DNA of 64,000 bases from Butyriboletus loyo (lineage: Eukaryota > Basidiomycota > Agaricomycetes > Boletales > Boletaceae), in assembly GCA_038093515.1 (NCBI GenBank), contig JBBPSI010000018.1, forward strand, positions 62,001-126,000, written 5' to 3'. A program made the position numbers and the translations under genes. Numbering within the stretch: position 1 is the stretch's first letter; each line of letters starts with the position of its first letter. Below the pieces are notes generated by a model, which searched no databases, was not told the DNA's origin, and worked only from the letters and a program-made list of their open reading frames with translations. Positions 36,158 through 47,090 of the stretch are shown here, in pieces.

Positions 36158-36366
36158 CACAACCTGTGGTGGTGTCACCGGATTTCGAGCTCAAATGATG
36201 GTGGTAGGAAAGAAGGAGGAGTCCGAGCGGAATCCAATTTGCACTGGGCCCCTTCACTGAGTTTACCTCGCGGCAATTGCCGCCACGAGCGCGTTCACAC
36301 AACACGTGAGCGAGCGTAACGAACGAACGCATTGACTCCGAACCAAAGGTCAATCGCTCATCGACG

Positions 36367-39300
36367 ATGGCGACAGTTAACATACAGCAACTGTTGGTGG
36401 ATACCCTTAGCACCGACGCTAACATAAGGATTGCAGCGGAGCTCAAGCTTTCCGAGGTACTCCAGCACCCAGGGAAGTCTCCTTATCGCGACTGACGGGT
36501 CGTACTGATGGCATCTTGACGCGTTTTCAGAGGCGGGGTTGGCGCTGTCTCAGCTCTCACTCACCCAAAACGCGAATCTTTCTCTTCGACAGATAAGTTC
36601 TTTGACCCTTTATTCCTCAGACCCCGCCTGACAATCGCGCGTCTTATACTCCGCGAGCATCATCCTCAGAAAATATGTGACCGAGCGATGGTCTCCCTAC
36701 TTCTCTCAATTCAGGGGAAATGCACCATCTGTTGAGGTGGATCCGTTCTCCTTGCATGCGATCTTGATTGACATCCCTGCAGACAAAGGTGCAAATTCGT
36801 CAAGCTGTTTTCAACGGACTTTCCGATCCAGATCGAAAAATAAGATCATTGAGTGTTCGTAATCGCAGCGCTTTGCCTAGCCACAGATTTGACACCACTT
36901 TCAGGCCCACCTATTGTCCTCGATCGCATCCTGTGACTGGCCAGATGAATATCCGGAGCTGCTCAATAGCCTTATTGAACTGATTTCGTCTAGTTCTCCC
37001 GACTCTGTCCATGGCGCAATGCAAGTCTTGACCGAGTTCATTAAGTCGGATCTTACAGAAGATCAAATTCTACCCGTGCTCCGTCAATTACTACCCGTGC
37101 TCCTTGCTATTCTGAATGATGCACAGGTGAATCAGTCTTTGTGTCGTAATGTATATTATTCAATGTCCCCTCAGCAGCACAGCCCAATTACTCGTTCGCG
37201 GAGCGTCTCTGTCTTCTGTCAATGTGTTACTGCACTCTATATGGTGAAGGACCAGCATCCCCAAGCTGTGAAGGAGGCCACAGAGAATATCCTCCCCGTT
37301 TGGCTTGATACATTCAAGGAAATCCTAGGACAGCCCATCCACGATATCCTGAATCAGCCCACTTGGGATGGTTTGTCTGTTAGGATCCAGGTTTTTAAAG
37401 TGAGCCTGTAGATGAGTACGGAAACATATGACTACTAATGTATGCTCGGGTTTGTAGACATTAGATGTTATAAATACCGCATTCCCTCGCGGGTTGAGGG
37501 CTTACGTCGAATCCTTCTTAGATTCTTCGCTCTCCCATCTCAAGAACCTCTTCCCTGCCTATGAGATTTACTACATCAACGCAACTGAATCGGTACCCGG
37601 GTCAAGTGAAGACGAGGCTGTAGAACTTCCATATCTTATCTGCCCCTTGATTGACCTCGTCTCCAACATTGTGCGCGGAGGAAGGGCAAAAAATTGGCTT
37701 GATCCCAAAAACCAATCGCAAAACCTCACAAATATAGTTGGTGTGATTTTTCGATTCGCTCAAATGACCGCAGAAGACGTGAGTATTTTGCATTGCGGTA
37801 GTACTGGCGTTAGTGTTGACGGAGCTCACGCAGGCAGACACCTGGGCAACCAATGCAAACGCTTTCGTTGCCCAAGAAGAGGATGAAACCGAAACTTATG
37901 GCGTTCGGGTCGCTGGATTTGGGTTACTGAATGTGCGAGACCATCTTCGCCTCTACTGCACTGATACGATAGTCAATATACAGACTATCTTGGGTCGCTC
38001 GCCAGCGGAAGTTTGCGTCACTTTCCAGGACGGTCTACAACAAATCATAGGCTCATGTCAAACCACTCGGGAAACAGGCGTGCCATCTTGGCAAGTCTAT
38101 TTCATGGTTTATTAGTTGATCAACTCATTCACAAGGCCAGGTGGAAGCCTTTGGAAGCTGGCCTCGCGGCTGTCGGTTCTCAAGCAGAGGACATTCTTGA
38201 ATGCATCGAAGACGAGCAAGATTCCGGCCGTCAAAAACCCCTCGATATCGAGCAGCTGCTTGCTACTGTCATACCTTCCCTCCTTAATCAAACCCGTCAG
38301 TAGATGTGTATTAATCTTCTTTCTCTGACTCATCTTGTCCGCAAGAATTCCCTTTCTTGCAAGGCAGGGGGTTCGTTTTCGCAAGCCAGTTCGCCAAGCT
38401 TTTACCCTTGCAGATGGCCGGACAATATCTTGAAGCAGCGATGCATGTAATTGAATCCAATTCTTCCAGCATCCCAGTCAAAGTTTCCGCCGTAAAAGCA
38501 GTGCATAAGTAAACCAATTTCTGCGTTCGGTTACTTGTAAGGCTCACGTTAATTCTTCCAGCTTCTGTCAGGGGGCTGAAGATTCTGCTTTGAAACCGTA
38601 CGTGGTACGGATTGCGCAGGACCTCGGGCCTTTCCTGCTTCTAACTACGGAAGACACCCTCTCTTTGGTTCTGGGCACAATGTCAGTTGTGCTTGATGTC
38701 GACAAGGCATCGTGGCTCACAACTGCCTTGGCGAACTCGCTTGTGCTTGCGACCTTGGAAGTGTGGACAAAGAACAACAAAGGTTTGTCTAGGCGAGCAA
38801 AGAAGCAAACTACATGACGACTGACGATATCATTGTTAGATCCTATCTTCCTTTCAATCTTCACTGATATCCTTGCCTCACTCGCGAAATCGTCCGCTCC
38901 AGGCGTGTACGAGATCGTTGTAAAACAAGCCTTGCCAACTCTTTGCACCTCGATTACGACGGCAAAGCATGAGGAATCCTGGATTGCAGGTTCAGCAATT
39001 GATCTTATTTCGAGTCTCGTCCGAGGAGCTCCAGAAAGCGGTCTTGGAGATGGCTTCTTTGCACTTCTTGCCCCAACCCTCTTTAATTGTCTTGAAAATG
39101 CAGAGGACAGAGATGTGTTGCAGGTGTGTGACTCCTACGTAGCTGGTCAGCAACTCATTCACGATCCGCGCAGAATGGTGTCGTCTGTCTCACACTGATT
39201 GTCCGGAAAGATTGTTCTCAAATTTTATCATGGCATGACCCCTCTGGACAGTCCGGTCTCGGGCACGTCCTGAAGCTGATCGCCAAGCTCCTCCAAAATG

Positions 39301-40378
39301 AGGATGAGTCAGGTGGTCTTGTTATCGGTGACCTCATCATCCACGTCCTGCGTCGAGCGGGTGATTCTGTGCTCCCCGTGCTCCCCGAACTCCTCCATGC
39401 AATGGTGCAGCGAATGCTCATGGCCAAGACGGCTACGTTCTTGCAGAGTTTAATCATTCCATTTGTGTTCTTGATACACAACCAGGCTGGTACAGTGTTG
39501 GATATGCTTGAATCGACAACTACGCAGGGTCGGACCGCCCTCGATATCCTAATCCAGACGTGGTGCGAGAACGCGGAGACCTTCCAAGGTTTCTGGCCAA
39601 CGAGGATCAGCACTCTGACGCTCTCTCAGCTCTACGCGTCTGGCCGCCCCACTTTGCAGAATTTGACGGTCAAAGGGGACATTATTATCAAACCTGAAAC
39701 AAAGAACGGTGAGTACGTTCATCTTGTCTGGTGCCAGACAATAGGTTAGGTTTTAACGGCCATTCTGCCGTGGCAGTCATTATGACGAGGTCCCGGACAA
39801 AGACAAGTGCGTGTAGCCTCTATCATTATGTGGTTTACGTTTTTTGGGGGTGCGCCGATCAGAACGCGGTTCTCATCTATCATTTTCCCGTTCATATAGG
39901 TCCTCACGAGTTCACCTCTGTGACGTTCCCCGTCAAAGTACTCAAGTTACTAATACATGACCTCCGTTCAAAATCTGAATCGGTCTCCTTTCCCAGTGGA
40001 GAGGGATTCGTAGATACCGATGATGAGGACGAAGAATGGACAGAGGAAGAGCAACAACACCAAGGATTTAAAGAAGATGAATTTGCCTTCCTCTCTGAGA
40101 TGCTTGGTCCGCGCGGCGCCAATTTCGACAACGATGACATCTTTGATGAGAGCGACGACGAGGATCTCAAGAATGATCCCATATCCCAGATCGATATGAA
40201 GGTGAATGTGTTACTTACGAGAGTTGATAGGGATGACGCTGACGCTGACGCCCTGCAGGAGCATATCATCACGTTTTTCAAAGACTGCGCAGCGAGAAAT
40301 GTCAACAACTTTGCTGCAAACGTCGACCAGCTGTCCACTGAAGAGATTCTTGTCGTGCGCCGGCTCGTGGGACAGTGA
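36367..40378 (+). CDS. KAP114: Importin-9 / Kap114 karyopherin
   Basis: HEAT-repeat nuclear import receptor (histones, TBP and ribosomal proteins are known cargoes of the family). Starts MATVNIQQLLVDTLSTDANIRIAAE at 36367. The N-terminal Ran-binding region continues through LALSQLSLTQNANLSLRQ|SASIILRKYVTERWSPYFSQF and VQIRQAVFNGLSDPDRKIRSL. Central helices include DWPDEYPELLNSLIEL, AMQVLTEFIKSDLTEDQILPVLRQLLPVLL and KPLEAGLAAVGSQAEDILECIEDEQDSG. The C-terminal half has an acidic insertion (DTDDEDEEWTEEEQQHQG) as in Kap114 and ends LSTEEILVVRRLVGQ. About 17 short introns, three of them non-canonical: GG-AG (36473-36530), AT-AC (36593-36649) and GC-AG (38091-38140). All conserved frames connect only if these are removed. 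Confidence 0.93.
36473..36530 (+). other. Non-canonical GG-AG intron 1 of importin gene
   Basis: 58 nt, exon ...CACCCAG|GGAAGTCTCC...GTTTTCAG|AGGCGGGG. Removal gives QHPE|AGLALSQLSL. The first GT (GTCTCC) lies 4 nt inside and would break the frame. It contains good branch-like sequences (GACTGAC, TACTGATG). Confidence 0.65.
36593..36649 (+). other. AT-AC intron 2 of importin gene
   Basis: 57 nt, exon CTTCGACAG|ATAAGTTCTT...CCTGACAATC...CTTATAC|TCCGCGAGC. Removal gives SLRQ|SASIILRKYV, the expected karyopherin helix. The donor ATAAGT and branch-like CTGAC are of the major (U2) spliceosome type, not the ATATCCTT of U12 introns. No GT-AG, GC-AG or AT-AG choice keeps the frame. Confidence 0.75.
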
Positions 40379-40961
40379 TTCACCATACTTCCCGAATTTC
40401 TTCCCTGCCCCCAGGGAGCTTGTATTACTCTAAGGATGTACCTATATTGTCGGAATGGAAGACATCGGTCCGCTCTCAGTCCTCAACGCAATAAAACTCG
40501 CGCAACAGCATCACACCCACTGAGATTACTGATACATCATGCATCATGCATGTCTCGGGCTGGAATACCGTACTCAGACGCACATCAATGACTGCATACT
40601 TGTACAAACAACACATGGTCTCGTAGGTAGCTCAACCGCATGTATTGTCCAACATGCGGTAGCCCACTGGTAGGCCCCACGGAAAATAATTTTATCCGGA
40701 ATACCAGTCGGCACAAACTACCAGGGGATAGGGATAGTCAACCCTTTTCTATTTTATGTAACCCCACTTAAAGTGGTCGCATAGCCTACAAGGTAACGAA
40801 GTACACAACGTACACATAGTAACAATTGATACAGAACGCCCCAAGATTTATGCAAAATCAAAGCGTACACGGCATAAATAACATGAATATACGTTATATA
40901 TCCATCCTCGAGGTCGAACATGGAACACCCGTGGAACGCCTGAAGGACGATACTCGTTTCG
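40379..40961. other. Convergent 3' region: importin and phosphate transporter
   Basis: About 580 bp between two stop codons on opposite strands. It contains a repeated TGCATCATGCATG-like motif near 40540 and AT-rich sequence near 40690. No gene seen. Confidence 0.4.
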
Positions 40962-43078
40962 TCAAAATCGTGACGGAACCCCCCTCTCGATCGCACCGGT
41001 GATGTACGACTCTTGGCATTCGTTGGAGAGATCCTCGAGTGTTTTTCGTTTCGTCACTGGGATGAGCAGCGTCGACAGAACGCCAGTCAACATTACAAAG
41101 GAAAGCACCTCCAAGCTGTGTTTGGAAGCACGACGTTCTCAGAGGGACACGCAAGACAGCAACGGCCGTAACTCACATGATCTGCATACTCTTGTCATTG
41201 TTGAGTAATGACTGGCCAATCGCGAGCTGTGCAACGATCGCGCCAATCTTTCCACACGCTGCAGAAATGCCGTATGCGGTGGAACGGTACCGGGTGGGGA
41301 ACACCTCTCCGGGGATGATAAATGTGGTCGTGTTTGGGCCAAAATTCTGAAAGAAGTTGGCGAGGCAGTACAGAGAGATAAAAGCGTGCTGGCCCAGGCT
41401 CGTGGAATTGAGGGGGACGTAAGCAAAGGCTACGGAGCGGAATGAACGCATCGGCGGAGAGGCGCGATATAAAACATACCCATGACCAAAAAGAGGACGG
41501 TCAGAATAGAGAAGCCCATGAGCTGGATCGATTTGCGACCACATGAATCAATGAAGAGGAAAGACGCCCAGAATCCAGGAATAAAGCCAGCGACAGCCAA
41601 TACAAGGCTTCCACTGCAAATTCTGAAGAGACTTTCATAGACGTCGTTGGGATTATTACCGTTAATTTTACCAAAGTTGCTGTACGTTAGAATGGTGGAA
41701 CTATTGAGGGTAAGACCATAGAAGGGAATCTACACTTGCCTCAGGACGTGCATGCAACCACGACTCAAATGGCACTCACGTCGAGTGCGAACCAAGAGTA
41801 AGCTGTGCCGATGAGAACTCTCAAATTGTCCCAGTTGGAAAAATGCGCGATAAAGTCCGTAAGGGATGCGCGAGGTGCCACAACGCGTTGCTCCTCTACC
41901 GCGTACCTGGCTACAGTGTGTCGGTCGAGTGACAGGATGTTATCGATGTCACGAGTTGCTTGAGTAATATTTCCCTTGACGTCCATAGTGAAACGAGGCG
42001 TCTCAGGGATGGTGAGGCGGATACAATACGCAACTAGCCCAGGAACACATCCTAGGCCAACGATGAGACGCCAGGTATAGTCAACCGCATCGGCGCTGAG
42101 GTAATTGGCGTTGCGAATCGCATCTCTATAAGCAACGACAACGATCATTCCAACAAAGCCAGCAGCTAGTAGGCGAGTCGTTAAAAGTATGATATCTGGA
42201 ACAACCTATGAGCGCACCGAGTTGGCCCCAGCCTTGGGAGGCGAAAACCGCGGTCATGAGACGACCACGGGTTCGAATTGGAGCAAACTCAGACATGATG
42301 ATAGCACTTAGTAAGTGGTCGCCTCCACAGCCGATCCCCATCTAGTGAGTTCATGACGTGATCATGAGAGCTCTGAAACGAGTTTTACGGTACTTACGAT
42401 GAAACGCCAGAAGATGAGAACACCGACGAGACGAACAGCGTGTGCAGGACCAGCCAAGGCTTGACCAAAGGTGGCGGTAACGATGAAGACGAGCTCAGCA
42501 CCGTCTTTGGTTGGATAATTGGGAAAGGAGTCGGGCAGGTTATTAGTTCATCACTCACATATTCGCCTACGACCGAGGATATCCGCAAGGCATCCAAATA
42601 CTACCTGGCCGACCAAGCTGCCAACGGGTGCGGCAACTTTAAGACCCGTTGACTGCCAGGGACTGAGGTCACCTGCAGGGCAATGTGAAAATGTACCAAA
42701 GAAGACAGAGGAAGAGACATCAGCTTTACCATTTTCGTCACCGTAAACATAGCCCAACATCGAGGAAACAATGGTTATAGCGAACATATCGTAGCTAGAG
42801 AGGATTTAGTATATCCCACGGAATTAATGAGTAGACTTACGCATTGGTAAAGAAACCGACCCCTGCGACGAAACATATCTTGGCATGGTTCCAGCTGGGG
42901 GAGAGATGAATGAGAAGGAGGGTAAGAGACAAGTGTCATCGCACGAAAAATGCGCATTGTCAATTTTTTCCAAAGCGATGCGACGGCGTTCGTTGAGGAC
43001 GGTCACCTCGTCAGGCTGATACTTCTGAGATTGGGATCTTGGGAGAAATCCGAGAACCCCCTCAGCGTTGCTAATCAT
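40962..43078 (-). CDS. PHO84: High-affinity inorganic phosphate transporter (PHO84 type, MFS)
   Basis: Plasma-membrane H+/phosphate symporter with 12 expected spans. The start [13 protein letters not shown] is at 43078; the first intron joins [29 protein letters not shown], the PHO84 signature of span 1. Other blocks: [54 protein letters not shown] (GxGxGGD and the following Ser/Glu motif), [100 protein letters not shown], and a C-terminus [21 protein letters not shown]. Many short introns. Members of this family are usually induced by phosphate starvation through a Pho4-like factor; the upstream region was not resolved for CACGTG sites. Confidence 0.92.
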
Positions 43079-44141
43079 CCGAAATTACCACTGGAGAAAC
43101 GGATAAGAAAGTGCGGCGTGCGCACGAAGGAGAGAGTCAGGAGTCAGGATAACGATGCTTATAACTCGTAATCATATTGTGGCCGAGGGGGTACCCCGCG
43201 AGGACGATGATTGGTGTACATCCCGCACATTCGTCGCTTTTCACTGCCAAGGATATCATCGTTCAACATAGCCCAGGAGGCGACACTTTTACATCAGTAT
43301 AAATCACCTCACTTCGACAGAGTGACACGTCAATGACATGACGGTGTTATCCAGGCACAACTGAAGTCGTAGGTGTGGCTGCTCTCATCGGCATGAGTCC
43401 TCTCATGAAAGTCACCGATCCGAACAATATTGATGTGTTACTTTCATCGGCATTTGGGCGGGCAAAAGTTACGATCTAAGATGGTAGCGTGGGTACGATT
43501 CGCACAGCTGGTCGTAGCATGAATGGCGGCGGCCTTGATGAATTGATTGGTTGTGCTGCTACTTACTTGATACATACGTCCAAGCCAGCAAATCGTCGGC
43601 CGCCGGCGGACTAGTGGCCCCTGCCACTGGTTTGGCATGACATGACATCGGGACGACCGCGCTTGTCCTAAGCACGCGCAAGTGCCAGATGTCTTGCTAC
43701 TTTTGGCTGTTGAGTTCGGTAAGGTCATGCAAGACTAGCAGACTGTCAATGAATGGAACGAACTTGAGAGGTTGTGGCACAGTTATGTAGTAGACTTGAC
43801 GCATGATTCAAACTGGAAACTGTACACCTCGGGCCACTGGCCAATACAAACAACCCTTGATCGAATTCAGGATTCTGTACCAGCCAAAGCTCAGTGCTCA
43901 GCTCTGTGCCTGTTTTCCAATATGTACCAGTCTACAGCAAGTAGAACTACACCCAAAAGAAATGATATTGCACTGTCGGATAATATTTGACGAGTACTCG
44001 TTCTTTGACTTGTCGTGACCGAATCAGTGGAATTTAGAACTATGCTATCTTACTACCGAAGAAAGTGTCGAGTCCGGATCAGTAAAACAATGAGGGTATA
44101 CAAATTAATGGTACAAGTACGAATGAGCGGGTGAGACCCGT
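43079..44141. other. Intergenic region upstream of phosphate transporter
   Basis: About 1.06 kb between the transporter start and the stop of the RS-rich gene. It contains short frames on both strands (43444-43728, 43772-43990) without features. It should include the transporter promoter. Nothing else was recognised. Confidence 0.4.
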
Positions 44142-45661
44142 CTAAATCCCATCCTTCCCCAAGTCCCATTCTCTGACACTCCCCTTCTTCTTATATTCGA
44201 TTTCCGTGATGCTATCACTCCCCTCGCCATACTTCTTAAGCTTTGAAGTCGGGACCTTCTTGTCACTCGTGTTGAACCCTAGCTTTTCTAACCTCTTCTT
44301 CTCCTCTTTGTCCTCTCGCCGTTGACGGAGAAGTTCCAGCATGGCGTCCCAGGCTTCGTATTCCGAGTCATTGATAAGTCCTGTTTTCGGTACGGTAGGG
44401 ATGGGTAGGGGAGCAACGTCGAGACGAGGGTCGTACGAATCTTCAAAGTATTTATCCATTTTGGACGGGAGAGCGGCGGGAGGAAGTGGCGGTGGTGAGA
44501 TCGAGGGGGAGCGAACAGATGTGGACAACGTGGGACGACCACGTGGTCGACGGGGAGGAGGCGGAGGCGGAGGAGATGGTGAGCGCACCCGTGGTGCGTT
44601 CACTGATAATAAGACATCATCCGCGTCTCTTTCCTTGCCCTTTGATGCACGGCAAGGCTCGATGTCGACATCCATTGCATCGTCTTCAATAGGCGTCTCC
44701 GAGGACCGCGAGGGTGTGGATGTATTGCGTAGCGCACTATCTCGAGCTGGCTTTCTCCTTCGCGCATCTTCGTCTTCCAAAAGAGATGCAGAGCGGCTGT
44801 GTTTATGAGATGCGGTATTTTGTTTTTTCTCGGGGTTCCGTGAGCGGCTTGTTTGCCGTCGACGTTTGTGGTTCTTCTCGTCTCTGCTCTCGTGTCGTCC
44901 GTGTTTTCGTCGGTTACGCTCACTACGGTGAGAGTCCTTGTCCTTGTCCCTGTCTCGTTCTTTTGATGGCGTCCGCTTGTGGCTGCTCTTGTGTCTACGA
45001 TCTCGTTCGCGTTCGCTAACTTGTGAGCCCGACCGTGAGCGATGTCTCTGCCGACTCCGCCTGTGTTCCCTCTCGCGCTCAAACCCGTCTTCGCCGGGGG
45101 CATGCTCTCTCCTCACGCTCCTCCAATCGATATCCCATAGTCTCGAATGCGGCCGTGAGTGATCCCTATCTCTGGCTTTCCTTGTATCCCACCCGTCCGA
45201 GTCATAGTCATCCCGGGTCCGGCGTCTCCTCGACCATTCTGCAGCGGTAGCCTCTTCCGCACGTGCTCTCCTCTCTTTCCGTTCCTGCTCCTCCCGTTCC
45301 CTTTTTGTCTCTTGAGCTGCGAGCGCCTGTGTACGCAGTATAGTCTTGTTGTGATCATCGGTGCTCCGAATGATGGACGAAAGGAAACGCTTGTTGGGAC
45401 GGGGGGCATTTGGGTCTGGGCTATAAGGATGCTGTTATATTCGTCACCGAACACGCAGTCTGAATGAACTGCGTACCCCGCTGGCAAGTAGGCCTTTATT
45501 CCCAGTTTGCTGTAGTTCTCGGCCTTTTGTTTTGCCTCTTTGAGGATGAGGTCTGCAACATGCTTGTCGAGATCTTCGTCTGGGACAGTGGACGATACAG
45601 AGGTTCCCACTGAGGCTCGCACCAGGGTTGAGACGACGGAGGAGAGCGTCGACTTGGACAT
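44142..45661 (-). CDS. Arg/Ser-rich nuclear protein, possible splicing-associated factor
   Basis: The ATG at 45661 (MSKSTLSSVVSTLVRASVG) begins a helical N-terminus ending KAENYSKLGIKAYLPAG. An intron (GTACGC...CTTATAG) joins it to PDPNAPRPNKRFLSSIIRSTDDHNKTILRTQALAAQETKRE. A long RE/RS/RD-rich central domain follows (RSRQRHRSRSGSQVSERERDRRHK; ERDRDKDKDSHRSERN). Then come a poly-Pro/Arg patch, KMDKYFEDSYDPRLDV, a helical WDAMLELLRQRREDKEEKKRLEKLG, and the end REWDLGKDGI. This layout, with short conserved ends around RS repeats, is common among pre-mRNA processing factors, but I do not recognise the specific family. About 480 residues. Confidence 0.65.
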
Positions 45662-45832
45662 TGACTGGGGTAGCAAATCCGATCAGCCTCGTTGAGGGTT
45701 TGGCGCCGAAGTCTGACTTTGATCTTGTTTGCTGAGGTTCAACATCACGCGCCAGGCAAGGTTAACTTGATACTACGCCCAAATTGAAGAAACTCAAGCT
45801 TGATGATTGGACAAGGTCTTTCCTGGGAGATC

Positions 45833-46057
45833 TCATCGTTCCGTGAACAATTGACGGCGCTCATCTGACTCTGACAATTCCTTTGTTTCCCCGAGGGTCC
45901 TATTGCTTACGGCCCCGAGATCAGGGTACCGACGATGGCGGAGGCTCTCAGATCGGGCTTTCAGTCGCTCATCCATTGTTCTTTCAAGGTTGGGATCCCG
46001 CGATGAAATGGAAGACGCACGGAGGTAATTCTGCACCAACGGAACATCTATCCCCAT
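45833..46057 (-). CDS. Small uncharacterised protein (74-aa ORF, maybe last exon)
   Basis: ATG-started frame MGIDVPLVQNYLRASSISSR...RTMDERLKARSESLRHRRYPDLGAVSNRTLGETKELSESDERRQLFTER. It has balanced, soluble, helix-like composition unlike the surrounding noise. An alternative frame just upstream (MAATLGRVITADEAD from 46098) could be spliced or frame-shifted onto it. It lies 170 bp upstream of the RS-rich gene on the same strand and could be a separate small gene or a 5' exon of it. No family recognised. Confidence 0.4.
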   Translation of the reverse strand: MGIDVPLVQNYLRASSISSRDPNLERTMDERLKARSESLRHRRYPDLGAVSNRTLGETKELSESDERRQLFTER

Positions 46058-47090
46058 CTGCTTCGTCCGCGGTGATCACCCTGCCCAAGGTCGCAGCCAT
46101 ATGGTTCTGCTCTACTCCATAAAGTTCAAACGTTCAGGTACAACGCCTCACTTCCACGCCACGACGAGACTATCAGGTGGAATCTCACTTCGCGAATACC
46201 TTTCTCATCTTTCTATCGAGGACGCGCCGACCGCGCCTTTCAAACGTGCCAGGGGCCATCCTAGCCAGCATGCAATGTCAGGCGAGTCTGTTCTGACGGG
46301 TTGTTGCCATTCGCTACTTCGTCCGAGCGACGCGCCGCACTAGACCCGCTCATGTTTCGGGTGACCTCATCTCCGGATCTCCCAGTGCGTCGTGCTTCAT
46401 CCTTCTAAAACTGGTCCTTTGTGCCAACATGTGATGCAAGCTTTTCCGTGTCAATTGTCTTGATGTATGACCGTCCTTGTTGTATTTCGTTCATATCAAA
46501 CTTCTAGACGTTGAATACCAACGCGGATTGTATTTCATCCGAACTTGTCGGTATTAGATTGGGACAGTGGGAACGTCACTTTGTGAAGTGGATCGCTTGT
46601 TTAATCTCAGGCAAGTTTATGTTCCTCATTGACGGTGTCTGTGAGAAGGCTTTAATTGGAATTGTATGGGAAGGGCAGTGCTTTAATGTTTGGAGATGCA
46701 ACATGTTGGAATTGTGCTTGCCTCCGCCACGGTAAGTACGGAAGTGTGCGAGGCTGAGCTGAGTTACCAATCGTGACTCGACATTTGTTCCGTCACGAGG
46801 GAAAGTCACCACCTACGCGACACGTTGCCAATCAGGAGTTCATATTTCCCGGGAACCCTGTTGACCGCATGGGTCAAACTTATGCTGTGTCGGGGACATA
46901 CCTTGGGCGGCCAATTACGCCAAATCGCCGTATCCGTCATCGAGGGTATCGCCGACATATAAAACGAACTTGGTCTTCCGATCGATGGCCGCCTCTCCTG
47001 ACTTCGGACGCGTCTGAGACGGTGTTCATCAATACTTCTGCTTCTTCTACTAAGGTCCTTATAATCAACGATCCTTTATGATACATAGCC
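46058..47090. other. Intergenic region before F-box/LRR gene
   Basis: About 1 kb of divergent intergenic DNA. Short frames (46101-46343, 46773-47081) start with GTG or have no features. A possible TATAAAAC lies at 46958 and TTATAATC near 47050, close to the F-box gene start. Nothing else to report. Confidence 0.35.

Noticed and set aside
44341..44808. 155-codon frame antisense to the RS-rich gene.
   Set aside because: It is the complement of Pro/Arg/Ser repeats, which is open in several frames by composition.
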